From Pseudomonadota bacterium (lineage in GTDB: Bacteria; Vulcanimicrobiota; Vulcanimicrobiia; Eremiobacterales; Eremiobacteraceae), in NCBI GenBank assembly GCA_021325335.1, contig JAJPHJ010000011.1, forward strand, positions 1 to 40,960: a stretch of 40,960 nt of DNA. The letters run 5' to 3'. The position numbers and the translations under genes were made by a program. Positions 32,560 to 40,960 of this stretch are shown here, in pieces. Under the pieces are notes generated by a model. That model worked only from the letters and a program-made list of their open reading frames with translations. It was not told the origin of the DNA and made no database searches. The number at the start of each line of letters is the position of its first letter. Position 1 is the stretch's first letter.

Positions 32560-35316
32560 TCACTTGATTTTCCACGAATATGTGAATTGGATGGTCCTAA
32601 AGGGCAAACCGAAGCGTTCCGTCGCGCCGGCACCAAAATACGGCTGGTAGTCTGATGCCTGTGCAAAACTATTCAGCGGGAGAGGATAGCCCTCGCCGAT
32701 CTTGCCTTCGTAGAACGCCTGGTTACGCCAGAGGTTTTCCACCGTCATGCTGATGGTGCCGGGGCCCAAGGGGGATGAAAGCTCGAAGTCGGACCAGCCG
32801 TAGGCCGGTAGATTCTTCGGATTGTTCTCGGAGACGTGATAGGTGGACAACCGAGCCTCGATGTTCCGGCCGAACGTGTAATCGAACGCGTACGAATACT
32901 TGTGGAGAGGCACGTTGGGCAACTGTGCGTTCGGGATCAAGAACAACGAGCCGCCAAAGACCGGATTGATAAGCGATGGATCATCGGATCGCAAGATAGC
33001 GGATTCCTCACTCCAATCGTAGTCGATAAAAAACGGCCGCGAAACGCGAGCACGCCCGACGAGGTCGATGCCCCGCGCTTGGGTGTGCCCGATGTTGATC
33101 GAGCCGTTGACTCCGAGCAGAGCGATCGCATCCGCAAGCGTCCCTCCACACTTGGACTGCACTTGCAATGCGTAGGGTGTCGGGTCGAATGGCACGGTAA
33201 GGTCCGACAACGGCAAATTCAGCCCGTCGTAGATCTTGTCGAAGACGTTCTCGTTGTACAGTGAGAGTTGGACCGTGGAATCCCCGCTGAAGCGGTGACC
33301 GAAGCTCAACTCCTGATCGATTCCTTGTTCGGGTTTCAGCTCGGATGACGGCACGCTTCCCACCGCGTTGAATCCAGAACATCCGACGTGCGCTGAAAAA
33401 GTTCCGACGGGCGTCAGCATGAACGAAGACTCGATGTCGGCTGGGAAGGGTTGCGTGGACGTCTTGCCACCCGCCAAGCGAATCACGTTGTTTCCGAGCG
33501 TGTACACAAACGCCAAACGCGGGTCGACATACGACGTGTTGGTGAGCGTGGAATGTTTGAACCACACGTTCCCGTAGGTCGTTAGTGGAGAGTTGAGTGG
33601 ATGCCAGGCGTCTCGCAGGAAGTAGGCCGTGTCGTGGAAGGTCGGCGCAAGCTGTTGCACGCCGCCCGTGGCGGTCGTGCCTTGCAGGAAGTAGTAGGAA
33701 GAGTTTTCCCAAAACGACCCAACGCCGAGATCGTTGTTTCGACCGGGGATGTCATACGTCGCCGTCACCCCTGTGTTGGTGGAATTTTCATTGTGCCAGG
33801 CTGCATTATCTGAAGGCACATTGATAAACGGCAATTGAGCCGTGCGGGACACATCCCGCCCATACGAGTCGGTAAACGAGCTGATGCTGAGCGTATTCTT
33901 ACCGATCGTGCCGTCGTAGCGCAAGGCGTAAGAATTGGACTTGAAGACGGCCCACGCGGGGCCGGCACCTTGGTAGCCAGCGTTGAGGTTGGCGTATTGC
34001 TGGGGGGTGACGCAAACCGGGTGGTTGGGTCCATCAGGAACCCCGCCTGGACCGAACCCCGGGGTGCTCCCATTAGGATTCGTGCCGGGCATGAACGTCT
34101 TTGGATTGGCGTTGTAGCACGGGTCAGCGCCGCCGGAGCTGGCGGCCGAAGCGTGAAGGTTTTGGCCGGTGAACAACGCGACCTCATAAGGGAGGTAGTC
34201 GTTGTCGCCGTTGCCTGTCTTATCAAACCAGTCCGAACCGCTCAAGTACGTCGCAGTGAGTTCCGAGGTGTCGTTGAAATTCACCCGAGTCTTCAAGAGC
34301 ACGCTCTTGTTCGTCATCGAGTTGTCGTCTTGGTACACGCCCAGTGCCCGCACTGCCGGGTCAACCGCGTATGGATCGAACGCCGCGGAGGGCTGGTAGA
34401 AGTAATCGTGGTGAAACGGCCCGTCGAGGCCTTCAGTGCCGAGGGCAAGGGCATATCCGAACTTGGCCCCCGGCGCCGTGCCTGTTGCCGTTAGCGATGT
34501 CGTGAAATGATCCCAGGTGCCGTAGCCTTGCGTGAGCGTCGCTGCCGTGCGAGCGGTTGGTTCCAACGTCTGCATGTCGACAACACCGCCGATCGCGTCG
34601 ACCCCGTAGAGATCCGAGCCAGATCCATAGAGCACTTTCACCGCACGAAGGCCGAAGACGGGGGAAAGCGCGTAGTCGTATCCGCCTCCGAAGAGCGGGC
34701 CAACCGGATTACCGTCGATCAGTGTGGTCGTCTCGAGCTCCCCAATGCCCCGGATGTCAAACTCCACTTCATCCGCAGGTGCCGCGGTTTGGGCACCGAC
34801 GTAGTTGACGGCGGGTAACTTCGCTATCGCTGTGAACGCTCGGGAGATGCCTCGCTTTGCCAGGTCCTGGGCGATGACGGTTGCTGAAATAACCGCTGCC
34901 GTTTGAAGGGTCGCAGAGGCCCGGATCGTCGTCTTGCCCAACGAACGGATGCCTGATGTGACCCCCTGCGTCGGCTGAATCGCCAGAGTGACTGCCTGGT
35001 TTTGATCGGCGATCAAGTCAAAGAAATTCGACTCGGTCGTCTGGTACCCGTTCAAACTCGCGACCAACTCGTAGCGCCCCGGCATAAGGTTGTCGAGCGT
35101 GAAATTCCCCTTGCTGTCAGTCAGCGCTTTCTCGGTGGTCGGACCGACCGTGGCCACCGTCACCCCCAGGAGTGGGAGTCCCGTGCCAGACTCGATGACC
35201 TGCCCGGTGATCTTGGCCGTGCTTGCCCCAAAAGCCGACTGTGTCATCGACGCGCCCAACGCTGCAAGCAGCGTCGCAAGTATACAAGCTCGTCGTGACA
35301 GCATTGCTGGGTTCAT
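32560..35316 (-). CDS. TonB-dependent outer-membrane receptor (receptor 3)
   Basis: 918 residues; GGAGG 6 bases before the ATG, 22 bases after receptor 4. Signal peptide about 1-31, carboxypeptidase-regulatory-like domain (ITGQVIESGTGLPLLGVTV), plug with DIRGIGELETTTLIDGNPVG and YGSGSDLYGVDAIGG, barrel. Shares with receptor 2 the linker TQGVTSGIRSLGKTTIRASA and the end GEGYPLPLNSFAQASDYQPYF; it also has DKTGNGDNDYLPYE and a Cys pair (about 400 and 434). Ends YSWKIK. Specificity is expected to be related to receptor 2 but diverged in the long outer loops. Confidence 0.94.
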   Translation of the reverse strand: MNPAMLSRRACILATLLAALGASMTQSAFGASTAKITGQVIESGTGLPLLGVTVATVGPTTEKALTDSKGNFTLDNLMPGRYELVASLNGYQTTESNFFDLIADQNQAVTLAIQPTQGVTSGIRSLGKTTIRASATLQTAAVISATVIAQDLAKRGISRAFTAIAKLPAVNYVGAQTAAPADEVEFDIRGIGELETTTLIDGNPVGPLFGGGYDYALSPVFGLRAVKVLYGSGSDLYGVDAIGGVVDMQTLEPTARTAATLTQGYGTWDHFTTSLTATGTAPGAKFGYALALGTEGLDGPFHHDYFYQPSAAFDPYAVDPAVRALGVYQDDNSMTNKSVLLKTRVNFNDTSELTATYLSGSDWFDKTGNGDNDYLPYEVALFTGQNLHASAASSGGADPCYNANPKTFMPGTNPNGSTPGFGPGGVPDGPNHPVCVTPQQYANLNAGYQGAGPAWAVFKSNSYALRYDGTIGKNTLSISSFTDSYGRDVSRTAQLPFINVPSDNAAWHNENSTNTGVTATYDIPGRNNDLGVGSFWENSSYYFLQGTTATGGVQQLAPTFHDTAYFLRDAWHPLNSPLTTYGNVWFKHSTLTNTSYVDPRLAFVYTLGNNVIRLAGGKTSTQPFPADIESSFMLTPVGTFSAHVGCSGFNAVGSVPSSELKPEQGIDQELSFGHRFSGDSTVQLSLYNENVFDKIYDGLNLPLSDLTVPFDPTPYALQVQSKCGGTLADAIALLGVNGSINIGHTQARGIDLVGRARVSRPFFIDYDWSEESAILRSDDPSLINPVFGGSLFLIPNAQLPNVPLHKYSYAFDYTFGRNIEARLSTYHVSENNPKNLPAYGWSDFELSSPLGPGTISMTVENLWRNQAFYEGKIGEGYPLPLNSFAQASDYQPYFGAGATERFGLPFRTIQFTYSWKIK

Positions 35317-35338
35317 CTCATTCCTCCACTCTGGGCGA

Positions 35339-37990
35339 TCAAATATGTTGGGTCACGGTGAAAATCACGGAGGCCGGCGCCAGGCCGAAGCGTTCGGAGC
35401 CTTGTTCCACCGCGTTTTGGTCGGTTCCAAACTGGTTCTCCGGCACATACACACCTAGTCCGATGCGGCCGTAGTTGTCCACTGCGGCATTGAAGAGGTT
35501 CGAAACTCCGAAGTTCAGGGTCGTGTTGCGGGCGACGTCTTGGCTCAGAGACAGGTCCACCTCGCCGTAGGCCGGCCGATTCAGCTCGTTGTTGCTGTCG
35601 AATTGAGTGTACTGCAAGAAAAGATCACCGCCGTGGGTCGTGCTGAAATCTGCAGACAAGCCGAATTTGTGTAGGGGGATGCCTTGGAGTTGCGCGCCGT
35701 TGATCAGAGTCGGATTTTCTTGCAAGAAGAAATCTGGCACGTCATTTACCACGGTCGACTGCGTGTCGTAGAAAGCATCGAACACGATATGCGGGTTCAC
35801 TCTGAAGCGTTGGCTCAAGTCGAGCCCGCGGGAGCGGGAATCAGACAGGTTGGTGTTCGTGGTGACCACCAAATTCGCGATTGTTGGCGGCGGATTGGGC
35901 GGTCGAAATCCCGGACAGAGCGTCATGATCTTCTGGTACACGGCGGGGATGTAGGTGGGGCCGCCGAGCGATGATATTAGGCTTTGGTAGCCCGCAGCGG
36001 GAAGATTCGCTTCAAAAATCGTGTTGATTTCGTTGGTGTCGTAAAGGGTGAATTGGCTGATCGTATCCGCCGTCCAGCGGTGTGCGAATGCCGCCTCGAT
36101 ATCCGTTGACTTCTCAGGGAGTTCGCCGGGAGTCGGAATCGTTCCGATACCGAAGAGGTTGCAATTTCCGGGCGTGATGCCGCCAACGCTGGCCAGGTCC
36201 ACGGCGATTGCAGCGGGGTCGGCCGAGGCCTTTCCGCCCGTTAGGCGGATCACGTTCGAAGAATCAGGCTTCCAGACGATCGACAGGCGCGGGTCGAACG
36301 ACATTCCACCCAACAGCGAGTCCTTTAGCCAGGCATTGAGGAAATACTGGATTTGGGTCGAGGGCGTCCAAGCGTCGCGGATAAATTCGCTGGTGAGCCT
36401 CGAAAAAAGCGCGGCCTCGGGCGTCCCTTGACCGCTATTCCCGTTGGTGTATTGGCGCTGGGAATAAAACCCGAAACCGAAATCGTTGGTGTTGGTCGTT
36501 ATGTCGTCGCTCACGAGGTATCCGACGGTGTGCCAGATGTTGAATCGGATGTCGGTTGGACCGTTGACGAACGATGCCGGCCGTACTTTGTTGCGCGAAG
36601 AGTTGTCCTCGAAGAAATCGACGACCACTTGATTCTTGCCTAATGCCGTCAGGAAGCGGGCGTGATAGTCTTGATTGGCGAGCGCTTGGTATGCTCCAGG
36701 GCCGCCGCCCGCCGGGCCGGTCGTGAGCTGAGCGTAATGTTGAAACGTCACGCATTGCGTGGCGCCCTTCGAGTTCGTGATGGTGATGCCGCTCGGAATC
36801 GTCGGAGTTGAGCAATTCGGTCCTTGCTGCGCTTGGAAGAGCGCGAATGGATAGGAGATATAGTCGTTGTCTCCGTTGCCGGTCTTGTCGTCCCAGGACG
36901 TCGCAGTGTATCCGGTCAGTGTCAGCGATGTGTTGGGGCTGAAATTGTACCTGACCTTACCAATCGTGTTGCGCAAGAGGTAATCTGCGCTAATGGGATA
37001 GGTGAGCGCCGTGGTCGTCGGCGGACTGAGGTCGCCGCCATTGATGCCTGCCTGATAGATGTTCTGGCTCGGAAAATCGCCATACGTGCCGGCGACGCCA
37101 TAGTTAAAAGCATAGCCGAGCTTGCTGGCGCTCCCGGTTGCCTGTGCCTGGAATGTCTGCTTTCCGTAACTGCCGATTCCGTACGAAAGAAGTTGGTGGG
37201 CTTGTTGCGTAGGATTAATAGTCTGCAGGTCGACCGAGCCGCCCACGGCGTCGACCCCGTACAATCCGGTTGCGCCGGAGCCATAAACGACAACGGTGTT
37301 CTGGATCGAGCCCAGCGGGGAATCGGCCCAATTGAAACCACCGGTGCCTCCGCCGATGCTGGCAGGATATACGCCGAGGGGACCGATCGGGTGTCCATCG
37401 AGTAAAACCTGCGTCTCACTGGGTTTGAGGCCGCGGACATCAACCCCGAGGTCGTCCCCTAGGCTCGAGTCCTGCCCGATGAGATTGACGCTCGGAAGCT
37501 TCCCTAGAGCGTAGCCCGTGTTGATCTTGTTGGTGCGGATCATCACGTTGGGGTCCGCTTGTTGTTGGATCGTCGTCGTAGTCTGGAGCCCACCGCCTTT
37601 CGTGTTCACCACGACCCGCCCGAGCTGACGCACAGCGCTCGTCGTGCTCCGGCTCATGGTCAACGTGATGCTCTGCGTTGGACCCGAGACAGGGATTGGT
37701 TCGGAATTCACTACCCCGTATCCGATCGCACGCACGGTGAGGTAGTACACTCCCTCGGGTACAGGTTTGAAAGTAAACGCTCCGTCGCGGTCGGTCTTGG
37801 TAGTCGCAACCACTTGCGCCTGTTGCGTCAGCGTCACGTTGGCGCCCTCAATTGGCAAGCCACCATTGACATCGATGACGCTTCCGCTCACGATGGTCGT
37901 CGTAGCGCCGAGCGCGGCATTTTGTTGCAGCGTGAGCACGAGGATCATCGCCGCCACCGTTTGCAGCGCTGCTCCCAAGATCGATCGCAT
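35339..37990 (-). CDS. TonB-dependent outer-membrane receptor (receptor 4)
   Basis: 883 residues from ATG 37990, chosen for AGGAGG 8 bases upstream and a clean signal peptide (MRSILGAALQTVAAMIL...). An upstream ATG at 38035 would overlap the ABC ATPase gene. Carboxypeptidase-regulatory-like domain (SGSVIDVNGGLPIEGANVTL), plug with DLGVDVRGLKPSETQVLLDG and YGSGATGLYGVDAVGG, then barrel. Outer loop DDKTGNGDNDYISYP and a Cys pair (about 393 and 413). Pairs with receptor 1 by GPAGGGPG and the end YGRIGLGVYVPENQFGTD. It directly follows the ATPase gene (37 bases), joining the outer- and inner-membrane transport genes in one unit. Ends VTQHI. Confidence 0.94.
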   Translation of the reverse strand: MRSILGAALQTVAAMILVLTLQQNAALGATTTIVSGSVIDVNGGLPIEGANVTLTQQAQVVATTKTDRDGAFTFKPVPEGVYYLTVRAIGYGVVNSEPIPVSGPTQSITLTMSRSTTSAVRQLGRVVVNTKGGGLQTTTTIQQQADPNVMIRTNKINTGYALGKLPSVNLIGQDSSLGDDLGVDVRGLKPSETQVLLDGHPIGPLGVYPASIGGGTGGFNWADSPLGSIQNTVVVYGSGATGLYGVDAVGGSVDLQTINPTQQAHQLLSYGIGSYGKQTFQAQATGSASKLGYAFNYGVAGTYGDFPSQNIYQAGINGGDLSPPTTTALTYPISADYLLRNTIGKVRYNFSPNTSLTLTGYTATSWDDKTGNGDNDYISYPFALFQAQQGPNCSTPTIPSGITITNSKGATQCVTFQHYAQLTTGPAGGGPGAYQALANQDYHARFLTALGKNQVVVDFFEDNSSRNKVRPASFVNGPTDIRFNIWHTVGYLVSDDITTNTNDFGFGFYSQRQYTNGNSGQGTPEAALFSRLTSEFIRDAWTPSTQIQYFLNAWLKDSLLGGMSFDPRLSIVWKPDSSNVIRLTGGKASADPAAIAVDLASVGGITPGNCNLFGIGTIPTPGELPEKSTDIEAAFAHRWTADTISQFTLYDTNEINTIFEANLPAAGYQSLISSLGGPTYIPAVYQKIMTLCPGFRPPNPPPTIANLVVTTNTNLSDSRSRGLDLSQRFRVNPHIVFDAFYDTQSTVVNDVPDFFLQENPTLINGAQLQGIPLHKFGLSADFSTTHGGDLFLQYTQFDSNNELNRPAYGEVDLSLSQDVARNTTLNFGVSNLFNAAVDNYGRIGLGVYVPENQFGTDQNAVEQGSERFGLAPASVIFTVTQHI

Positions 37991-38027
37991 TGGATAAACC
38001 TCCTGCCAGCAGTGCTGGCGGCATGAG

Positions 38028-38813
38028 TCAAGCATGAGTAGTCGCTGCTCCCGTCATCAAACTGACGGCGTTATCCATTGTCGCGGAGCTCGGATCGAGG
38101 CTGCCCACGCGCTGTCCGTGCCGGAGCACGACGATGCGATGGGCGACCTCGAAGACGTGGGGAAGATTGTGACTGATGAAAACGACTGCGGTGCCTTTGC
38201 GGCTCACGGCGCGCACGAGCTGCAGCACGAGCGCCGTTTGCGCAACCCCAAGCGCCGCGGTCGGTTCATCCATGATGACGATGCCCGACCCCCAGAGCAC
38301 CGTCCGCGCAACCGCGATCGATTGACGCTGGCCGCCCGACAGCGTGTCGACGCGCTGGTCGATCGATGTCACGCGGATGCCGAACTCGCGCAGATGCTCT
38401 TGGGCGCTCTGGCGCATGGCTGGCCGGTCCAACACGTCGAGGGTGCCGAGGAGTCCAGGTCGCAAGAGCTCTCGCCCGAGGAAGAGATTAGCCGCAACGT
38501 CGAGGTCGGGCGCCAGCGCCAAGTCCTGATACGTCGTCTCGATCCCAGCCTTGCGCGCGTCGGCAGGACTTTCGAAGTTCACCGAGGCCCCACGCAGCGC
38601 AAGCGTACCGGTGTCCGGCGTCTCTGCACCGGAGATGATCTTCGCTAGCGTGGACTTACCCGCACCGTTGTCGCCGATGAGCGCGACGATCTCGCCCGCA
38701 TAGACTTCGAAATCTACCTCATGCAGCGCGCGAACGCTTCCATAGTGTTTGGACACAGCTCGTGCTTGGAGGAGCGGCTCCTGGCTGGTCGTGTCGGCGT
38801 GCTGCAGTATCAT
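38028..38813 (-). CDS. Sugar ABC transporter ATP-binding protein (CUT2 type, single ABC domain)
   Basis: 261 residues from ATG 38813, which overlaps the permease stop (ATGA). The frame continues upstream inside the permease gene but has no family resemblance there. Walker A GDNGAGKST, Q-loop TYQDLALAPDLDV, signature LSGGQRQ, Walker B IVIMDEPTAALG and switch His in FISHNL. Most CUT2 transporters (ribose, xylose, inositol) use a tandem ATPase of about 500 residues; a single domain of about 260 is the FrcA (fructose) layout and would act as a homodimer. Energises uptake by the adjacent permease. Confidence 0.93.
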   Translation of the reverse strand: MILQHADTTSQEPLLQARAVSKHYGSVRALHEVDFEVYAGEIVALIGDNGAGKSTLAKIISGAETPDTGTLALRGASVNFESPADARKAGIETTYQDLALAPDLDVAANLFLGRELLRPGLLGTLDVLDRPAMRQSAQEHLREFGIRVTSIDQRVDTLSGGQRQSIAVARTVLWGSGIVIMDEPTAALGVAQTALVLQLVRAVSRKGTAVVFISHNLPHVFEVAHRIVVLRHGQRVGSLDPSSATMDNAVSLMTGAATTHA

Positions 38814-39796
38814 GCGGCCGCCAACCTCGGCTTGCGCCAACGGTCGAGATACACGAACAGGATGAGCAAGGCGCCCTCCAAGATGCGGGCCACCTGGGGA
38901 TCGAAGTTGAGCAAGTTGAGCCCGTTGGCCATGATCTGCACGAGCACCACGCCGAGAAACGTGCCGACGATGGAACCGCGCGCTCCGAACAGGCTCGCCC
39001 CTCCGAGAACCGCGGCCGCGATGGCGTCGAGCTCGTAGCCCGTGCCGGCATTCGGGTCGCCCTGCGCTTGACGCGCTGTCAGCAAGACGCCCGCGAGCGC
39101 CGCAAGCAGACCAGAAATCGCGTACACGGTGAGGGTCGTCGCGCGGACGTTGATGCCCGCACGCCGCGCGCTCTCCATGTTGCTCCCGATTGCGAACATG
39201 TAGCGTCCTCGGCGCGTCAGGTGCAGCACGAAGGCGGCGACGAGGCACACGGCGAGAAAGACCAGGAAGATGTTGGGTAGTCCCAACGTGGAGTTGGCGG
39301 CGAAATTGGTCAGCGAGGGAGAGTCGTATGCGACCTGCTGTCCGTTGCCGAAGATCTGCGTCAGTCCGCGCAAGATGCCGAGCATACCCAAGGTGACGAT
39401 GAACGGCGGGAGAGAGGCAGCACTGATAAGGCTGCCGTTGATCAGTCCCACCCCGATGCCGGCGCCACACACAAGGGCCAGCGCGACCGGCAGCATGAGA
39501 CCGTGCGAAAGCCCAAGCGCGATGATGATCCCCGCCAGCCCGAGGAGCGATCCCACGGACAGGTCGATCCCGGCGGTGATGATGACGAACGTCTCGGCCA
39601 CCGCGAGAATCCCGACGACGGCCATCTGGCGGGCGTTGTTCTCGACGTTTTGCATCGTCGCAAAACCGGACGCGGTGATCGAAAAGACGACCGCGAGCGC
39701 GACGATGATCGCGAGCAGGCCGAGTCGCATGACGAGGTCCCAGCGGACCGCGCCGAGCGGATTGCGGGTTTGTGCGAGCGCGAGTTGTGCGGTCAT
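38810..39796 (-). CDS. Sugar ABC transporter permease (RbsC/FrcC type)
   Basis: 328 residues, about 9-10 transmembrane helices. Family blocks: AETFVIITAGIDLSVGSLLGL (positions about 68-88), PFIVTLGMLGILRGL, GRYMFAIGSNMESARRAGI (coupling region for the ATPase) and GYELDAIAAAVLGGASLFGARG. All are hallmarks of BPD_transp_2 permeases for monosaccharides and polyols. ATGA overlaps connect it to both the binding protein and the ATPase. The inner-membrane channel of the importer. Confidence 0.95.
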   Translation of the reverse strand: MTAQLALAQTRNPLGAVRWDLVMRLGLLAIIVALAVVFSITASGFATMQNVENNARQMAVVGILAVAETFVIITAGIDLSVGSLLGLAGIIIALGLSHGLMLPVALALVCGAGIGVGLINGSLISAASLPPFIVTLGMLGILRGLTQIFGNGQQVAYDSPSLTNFAANSTLGLPNIFLVFLAVCLVAAFVLHLTRRGRYMFAIGSNMESARRAGINVRATTLTVYAISGLLAALAGVLLTARQAQGDPNAGTGYELDAIAAAVLGGASLFGARGSIVGTFLGVVLVQIMANGLNLLNFDPQVARILEGALLILFVYLDRWRKPRLAAA

Positions 39797-40869
39797 GCGG
39801 CTGGATGGATCCCAATGCGGGTCTGCGACGCAGGATCGAGCAAGCCGGCGATGGTTGCCTCGGCGAGGTTCGCCGGTGTCGCCGCGGTGACGCCTGTGTT
39901 GAGGAACCGAGGGGTGGCGACGCCTGCAGCCGCAAGGACTCCGTAGAGCACGCCCCCATAACCCATCTGAAATGGGTCTTGCAAGATGATGCCGTCGACG
40001 ACGCCCGCCTTGAGGGCCCTGACGAGTTCGGGCGATGGATCGAAACCCACAAGCGAAACCTTGTGTGGGTCGATGTGATTCTCTCGGAAAGCCGTGACCG
40101 CTCCTTGGAGGGTGACGAGCGAGTCGGCGAAATAGCCCACCAGGTTGGGGAAGCGGGTCAACGTATCTGCCACGATGCCGATCGGCTTGACCGACTGATC
40201 GCCGGCCGCGTCCTTATGGGCGACGAGCTCAAGCCCCGGATAGCGCCGCAAGCCTTCAAGGAACCCTTGATCGCGCAGCGTGAGCGAACCGACGCCGCTT
40301 AGGAACGTGGAATACGCCACCTGCCCCGCGGCGGCACCCGTCTTGCGCTTGATCGCCTGCGCGAGCGTCGTCGCCGCGAGCACACCGCCCGCGTGATTGT
40401 CGGTCGCCAAAAAGCTGACGTACGATTGCGTATTCGCCGAGGAATCGATGAGGATGACCTTGACGCCCGCTTTTGAGACCTTGTCTATCGTCTCGTCGAG
40501 GGCAGTCGCATTGGTAGGCGCAAGCACCAAGAAGTCTGGCCGCTTCGCGAGCGCATCCTCGACGAGCGCGATCTGTCCTTGGATGTTCGCCTCTGAGCTC
40601 GCGCCGGTGAACTGGAGCGCATCCAGCCCCAGTTGCCGGGCCGCAAGCCGTCCACCGGCGAGAACCGTTTGCCAGTAGTCTGAATTCGGCGTCTTCACGA
40701 TGAAGAGAAACCGAAGACCGGCGAGAGCACTCGCTTGCGACGGCTTGGCGCAGCCGGCAAGACTCGCAACGCCGGCGGAACCGGCGCTGACGCCGGCAAG
40801 CATTGCGACATTGAGAAATTCTCTCCGGCCGAGCCCACCTCGGCTCACTTGTCGGATCGCCAAAATCAC
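39793..40869 (-). CDS. Sugar ABC transporter substrate-binding lipoprotein (Peripla_BP_4)
   Basis: 358 residues, GTG start at 40869. A twin-arginine motif (GRREFLN, 14-20), a hydrophobic segment and a lipobox ASLAGC (Cys40) suggest Tat export followed by lipidation. The mature part is a ribose-binding-type periplasmic protein: FIVKTPNSDYWQTVLAGGR, ALVEDALAKRPDFLVLAPTNATAL, VILIDSSANT, FLATDNHAGG and VSLVGFDPSPELVRALKAG. Family ligands are pentoses, hexoses, inositol or autoinducer-2; binding-site residues do not let me choose. First gene of the transport block. Confidence 0.93.
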   Translation of the reverse strand: MILAIRQVSRGGLGRREFLNVAMLAGVSAGSAGVASLAGCAKPSQASALAGLRFLFIVKTPNSDYWQTVLAGGRLAARQLGLDALQFTGASSEANIQGQIALVEDALAKRPDFLVLAPTNATALDETIDKVSKAGVKVILIDSSANTQSYVSFLATDNHAGGVLAATTLAQAIKRKTGAAAGQVAYSTFLSGVGSLTLRDQGFLEGLRRYPGLELVAHKDAAGDQSVKPIGIVADTLTRFPNLVGYFADSLVTLQGAVTAFRENHIDPHKVSLVGFDPSPELVRALKAGVVDGIILQDPFQMGYGGVLYGVLAAAGVATPRFLNTGVTAATPANLAEATIAGLLDPASQTRIGIHPAA

Positions 40870-40960
40870 CGCCGCCTGTCAAAAAAAGAAAGGATGGAAC
40901 GACCTTAAGGCAGCATCATTGCAAGGTTGCCAATACTATTGCATAATGGCCACTACCTGC
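40870..40960 (-). other. Upstream region of the transport block
   Basis: The last 91 bases of the window precede the binding-protein gene and should hold part of its control region. On the minus strand a run of eight T lies 10-20 bases before the start, and AGG is the only ribosome-binding-like element. No convincing -35/-10 pair was found. Confidence 0.3.

Noticed and set aside
38814-40052. Upstream extension of the ABC ATPase frame by about 400 codons
   Set aside because: It overlaps the permease and binding-protein genes in another frame, is Arg/Pro-rich, and the ATPase fold begins at the ATG that overlaps the permease stop.
1-40960. tRNA or rRNA genes, CRISPR arrays, transposases, attachment sites
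   Set aside because: None recognised by eye on either strand; no direct-repeat arrays with spacers and no integrase or transposase frames.

Overview
This window is chromosomal DNA from a high-GC, diderm (Gram-negative type) bacterium. Four TonB-dependent outer-membrane receptors, several signal-peptide-bearing periplasmic proteins and an HD-GYP phosphodiesterase show the two-membrane envelope. A giant SARP-type (winged helix + BTAD + ATPase + TPR) regulator, a copper-amine-oxidase-N-like domain protein and receptors with a carboxypeptidase-regulatory-like N-terminus are the mix I associate with Candidatus Eremiobacterota (WPS-2) or neighbouring phyla. That placement is inference from gene content, not from a marker gene. 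I saw no rRNA, tRNA, CRISPR array, insertion sequence or prophage.

Layout. 1-7.6 kb: housekeeping-like singletons: a truncated methyltransferase, a 6-pyruvoyl-tetrahydropterin synthase homologue, two small membrane proteins, a c-di-GMP phosphodiesterase translationally coupled to a secreted monoheme protein, an amicyanin-like cupredoxin, a cyclopropane-fatty-acid synthase homologue, a DUF4188 protein and an F420/NADP-type oxidoreductase. 7.7 kb: a 22-residue membrane microprotein with its own promoter, ribosome binding site and terminator. 7.8-15.7 kb, minus strand: methyltransferase, giant regulator, small protein, then three overlapping two-domain multicopper oxidase genes. 15.9-20.2 kb: short units (copper-amine-oxidase-N-like surface protein, cupin, GNAT acetyltransferase, an 84-residue secreted protein, an outer-membrane-like protein plus a beta-propeller). 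20.5-40.9 kb, all minus strand: a CUT2-type sugar ABC transporter (binding lipoprotein, permease, single-domain ATPase), then three TonB receptors, two phosphoesterases, a fourth TonB receptor, and a two-component system at the end.

Main discovery candidate. The three multicopper oxidases (7841-11030) look like ceruloplasmin split into three genes. Ceruloplasmin is three fused two-domain units, with a type 1 copper in domains 2, 4 and 6 and a single trinuclear copper cluster built from domain 1 and domain 6. Here the first gene keeps the domain-1 trinuclear histidines and a type 1 site; the second keeps only a type 1 site; the third has lost the domain-1 histidines but keeps the complete domain-6 set and a type 1 site. 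Gene order equals ceruloplasmin domain order, all three have signal peptides, and both junctions are 4-base GTGA overlaps. I infer an obligate heterotrimer with one active trinuclear cluster. I know of no described example, but could not search.

Second system. The 18-kb receptor/phosphoesterase/ABC block suggests outer-membrane capture, periplasmic dephosphorylation and inner-membrane uptake of a phosphorylated polyol or sugar. The substrate is unknown. The four receptors form two paralogous pairs that share an Asp-rich loop motif and a conserved cysteine pair.
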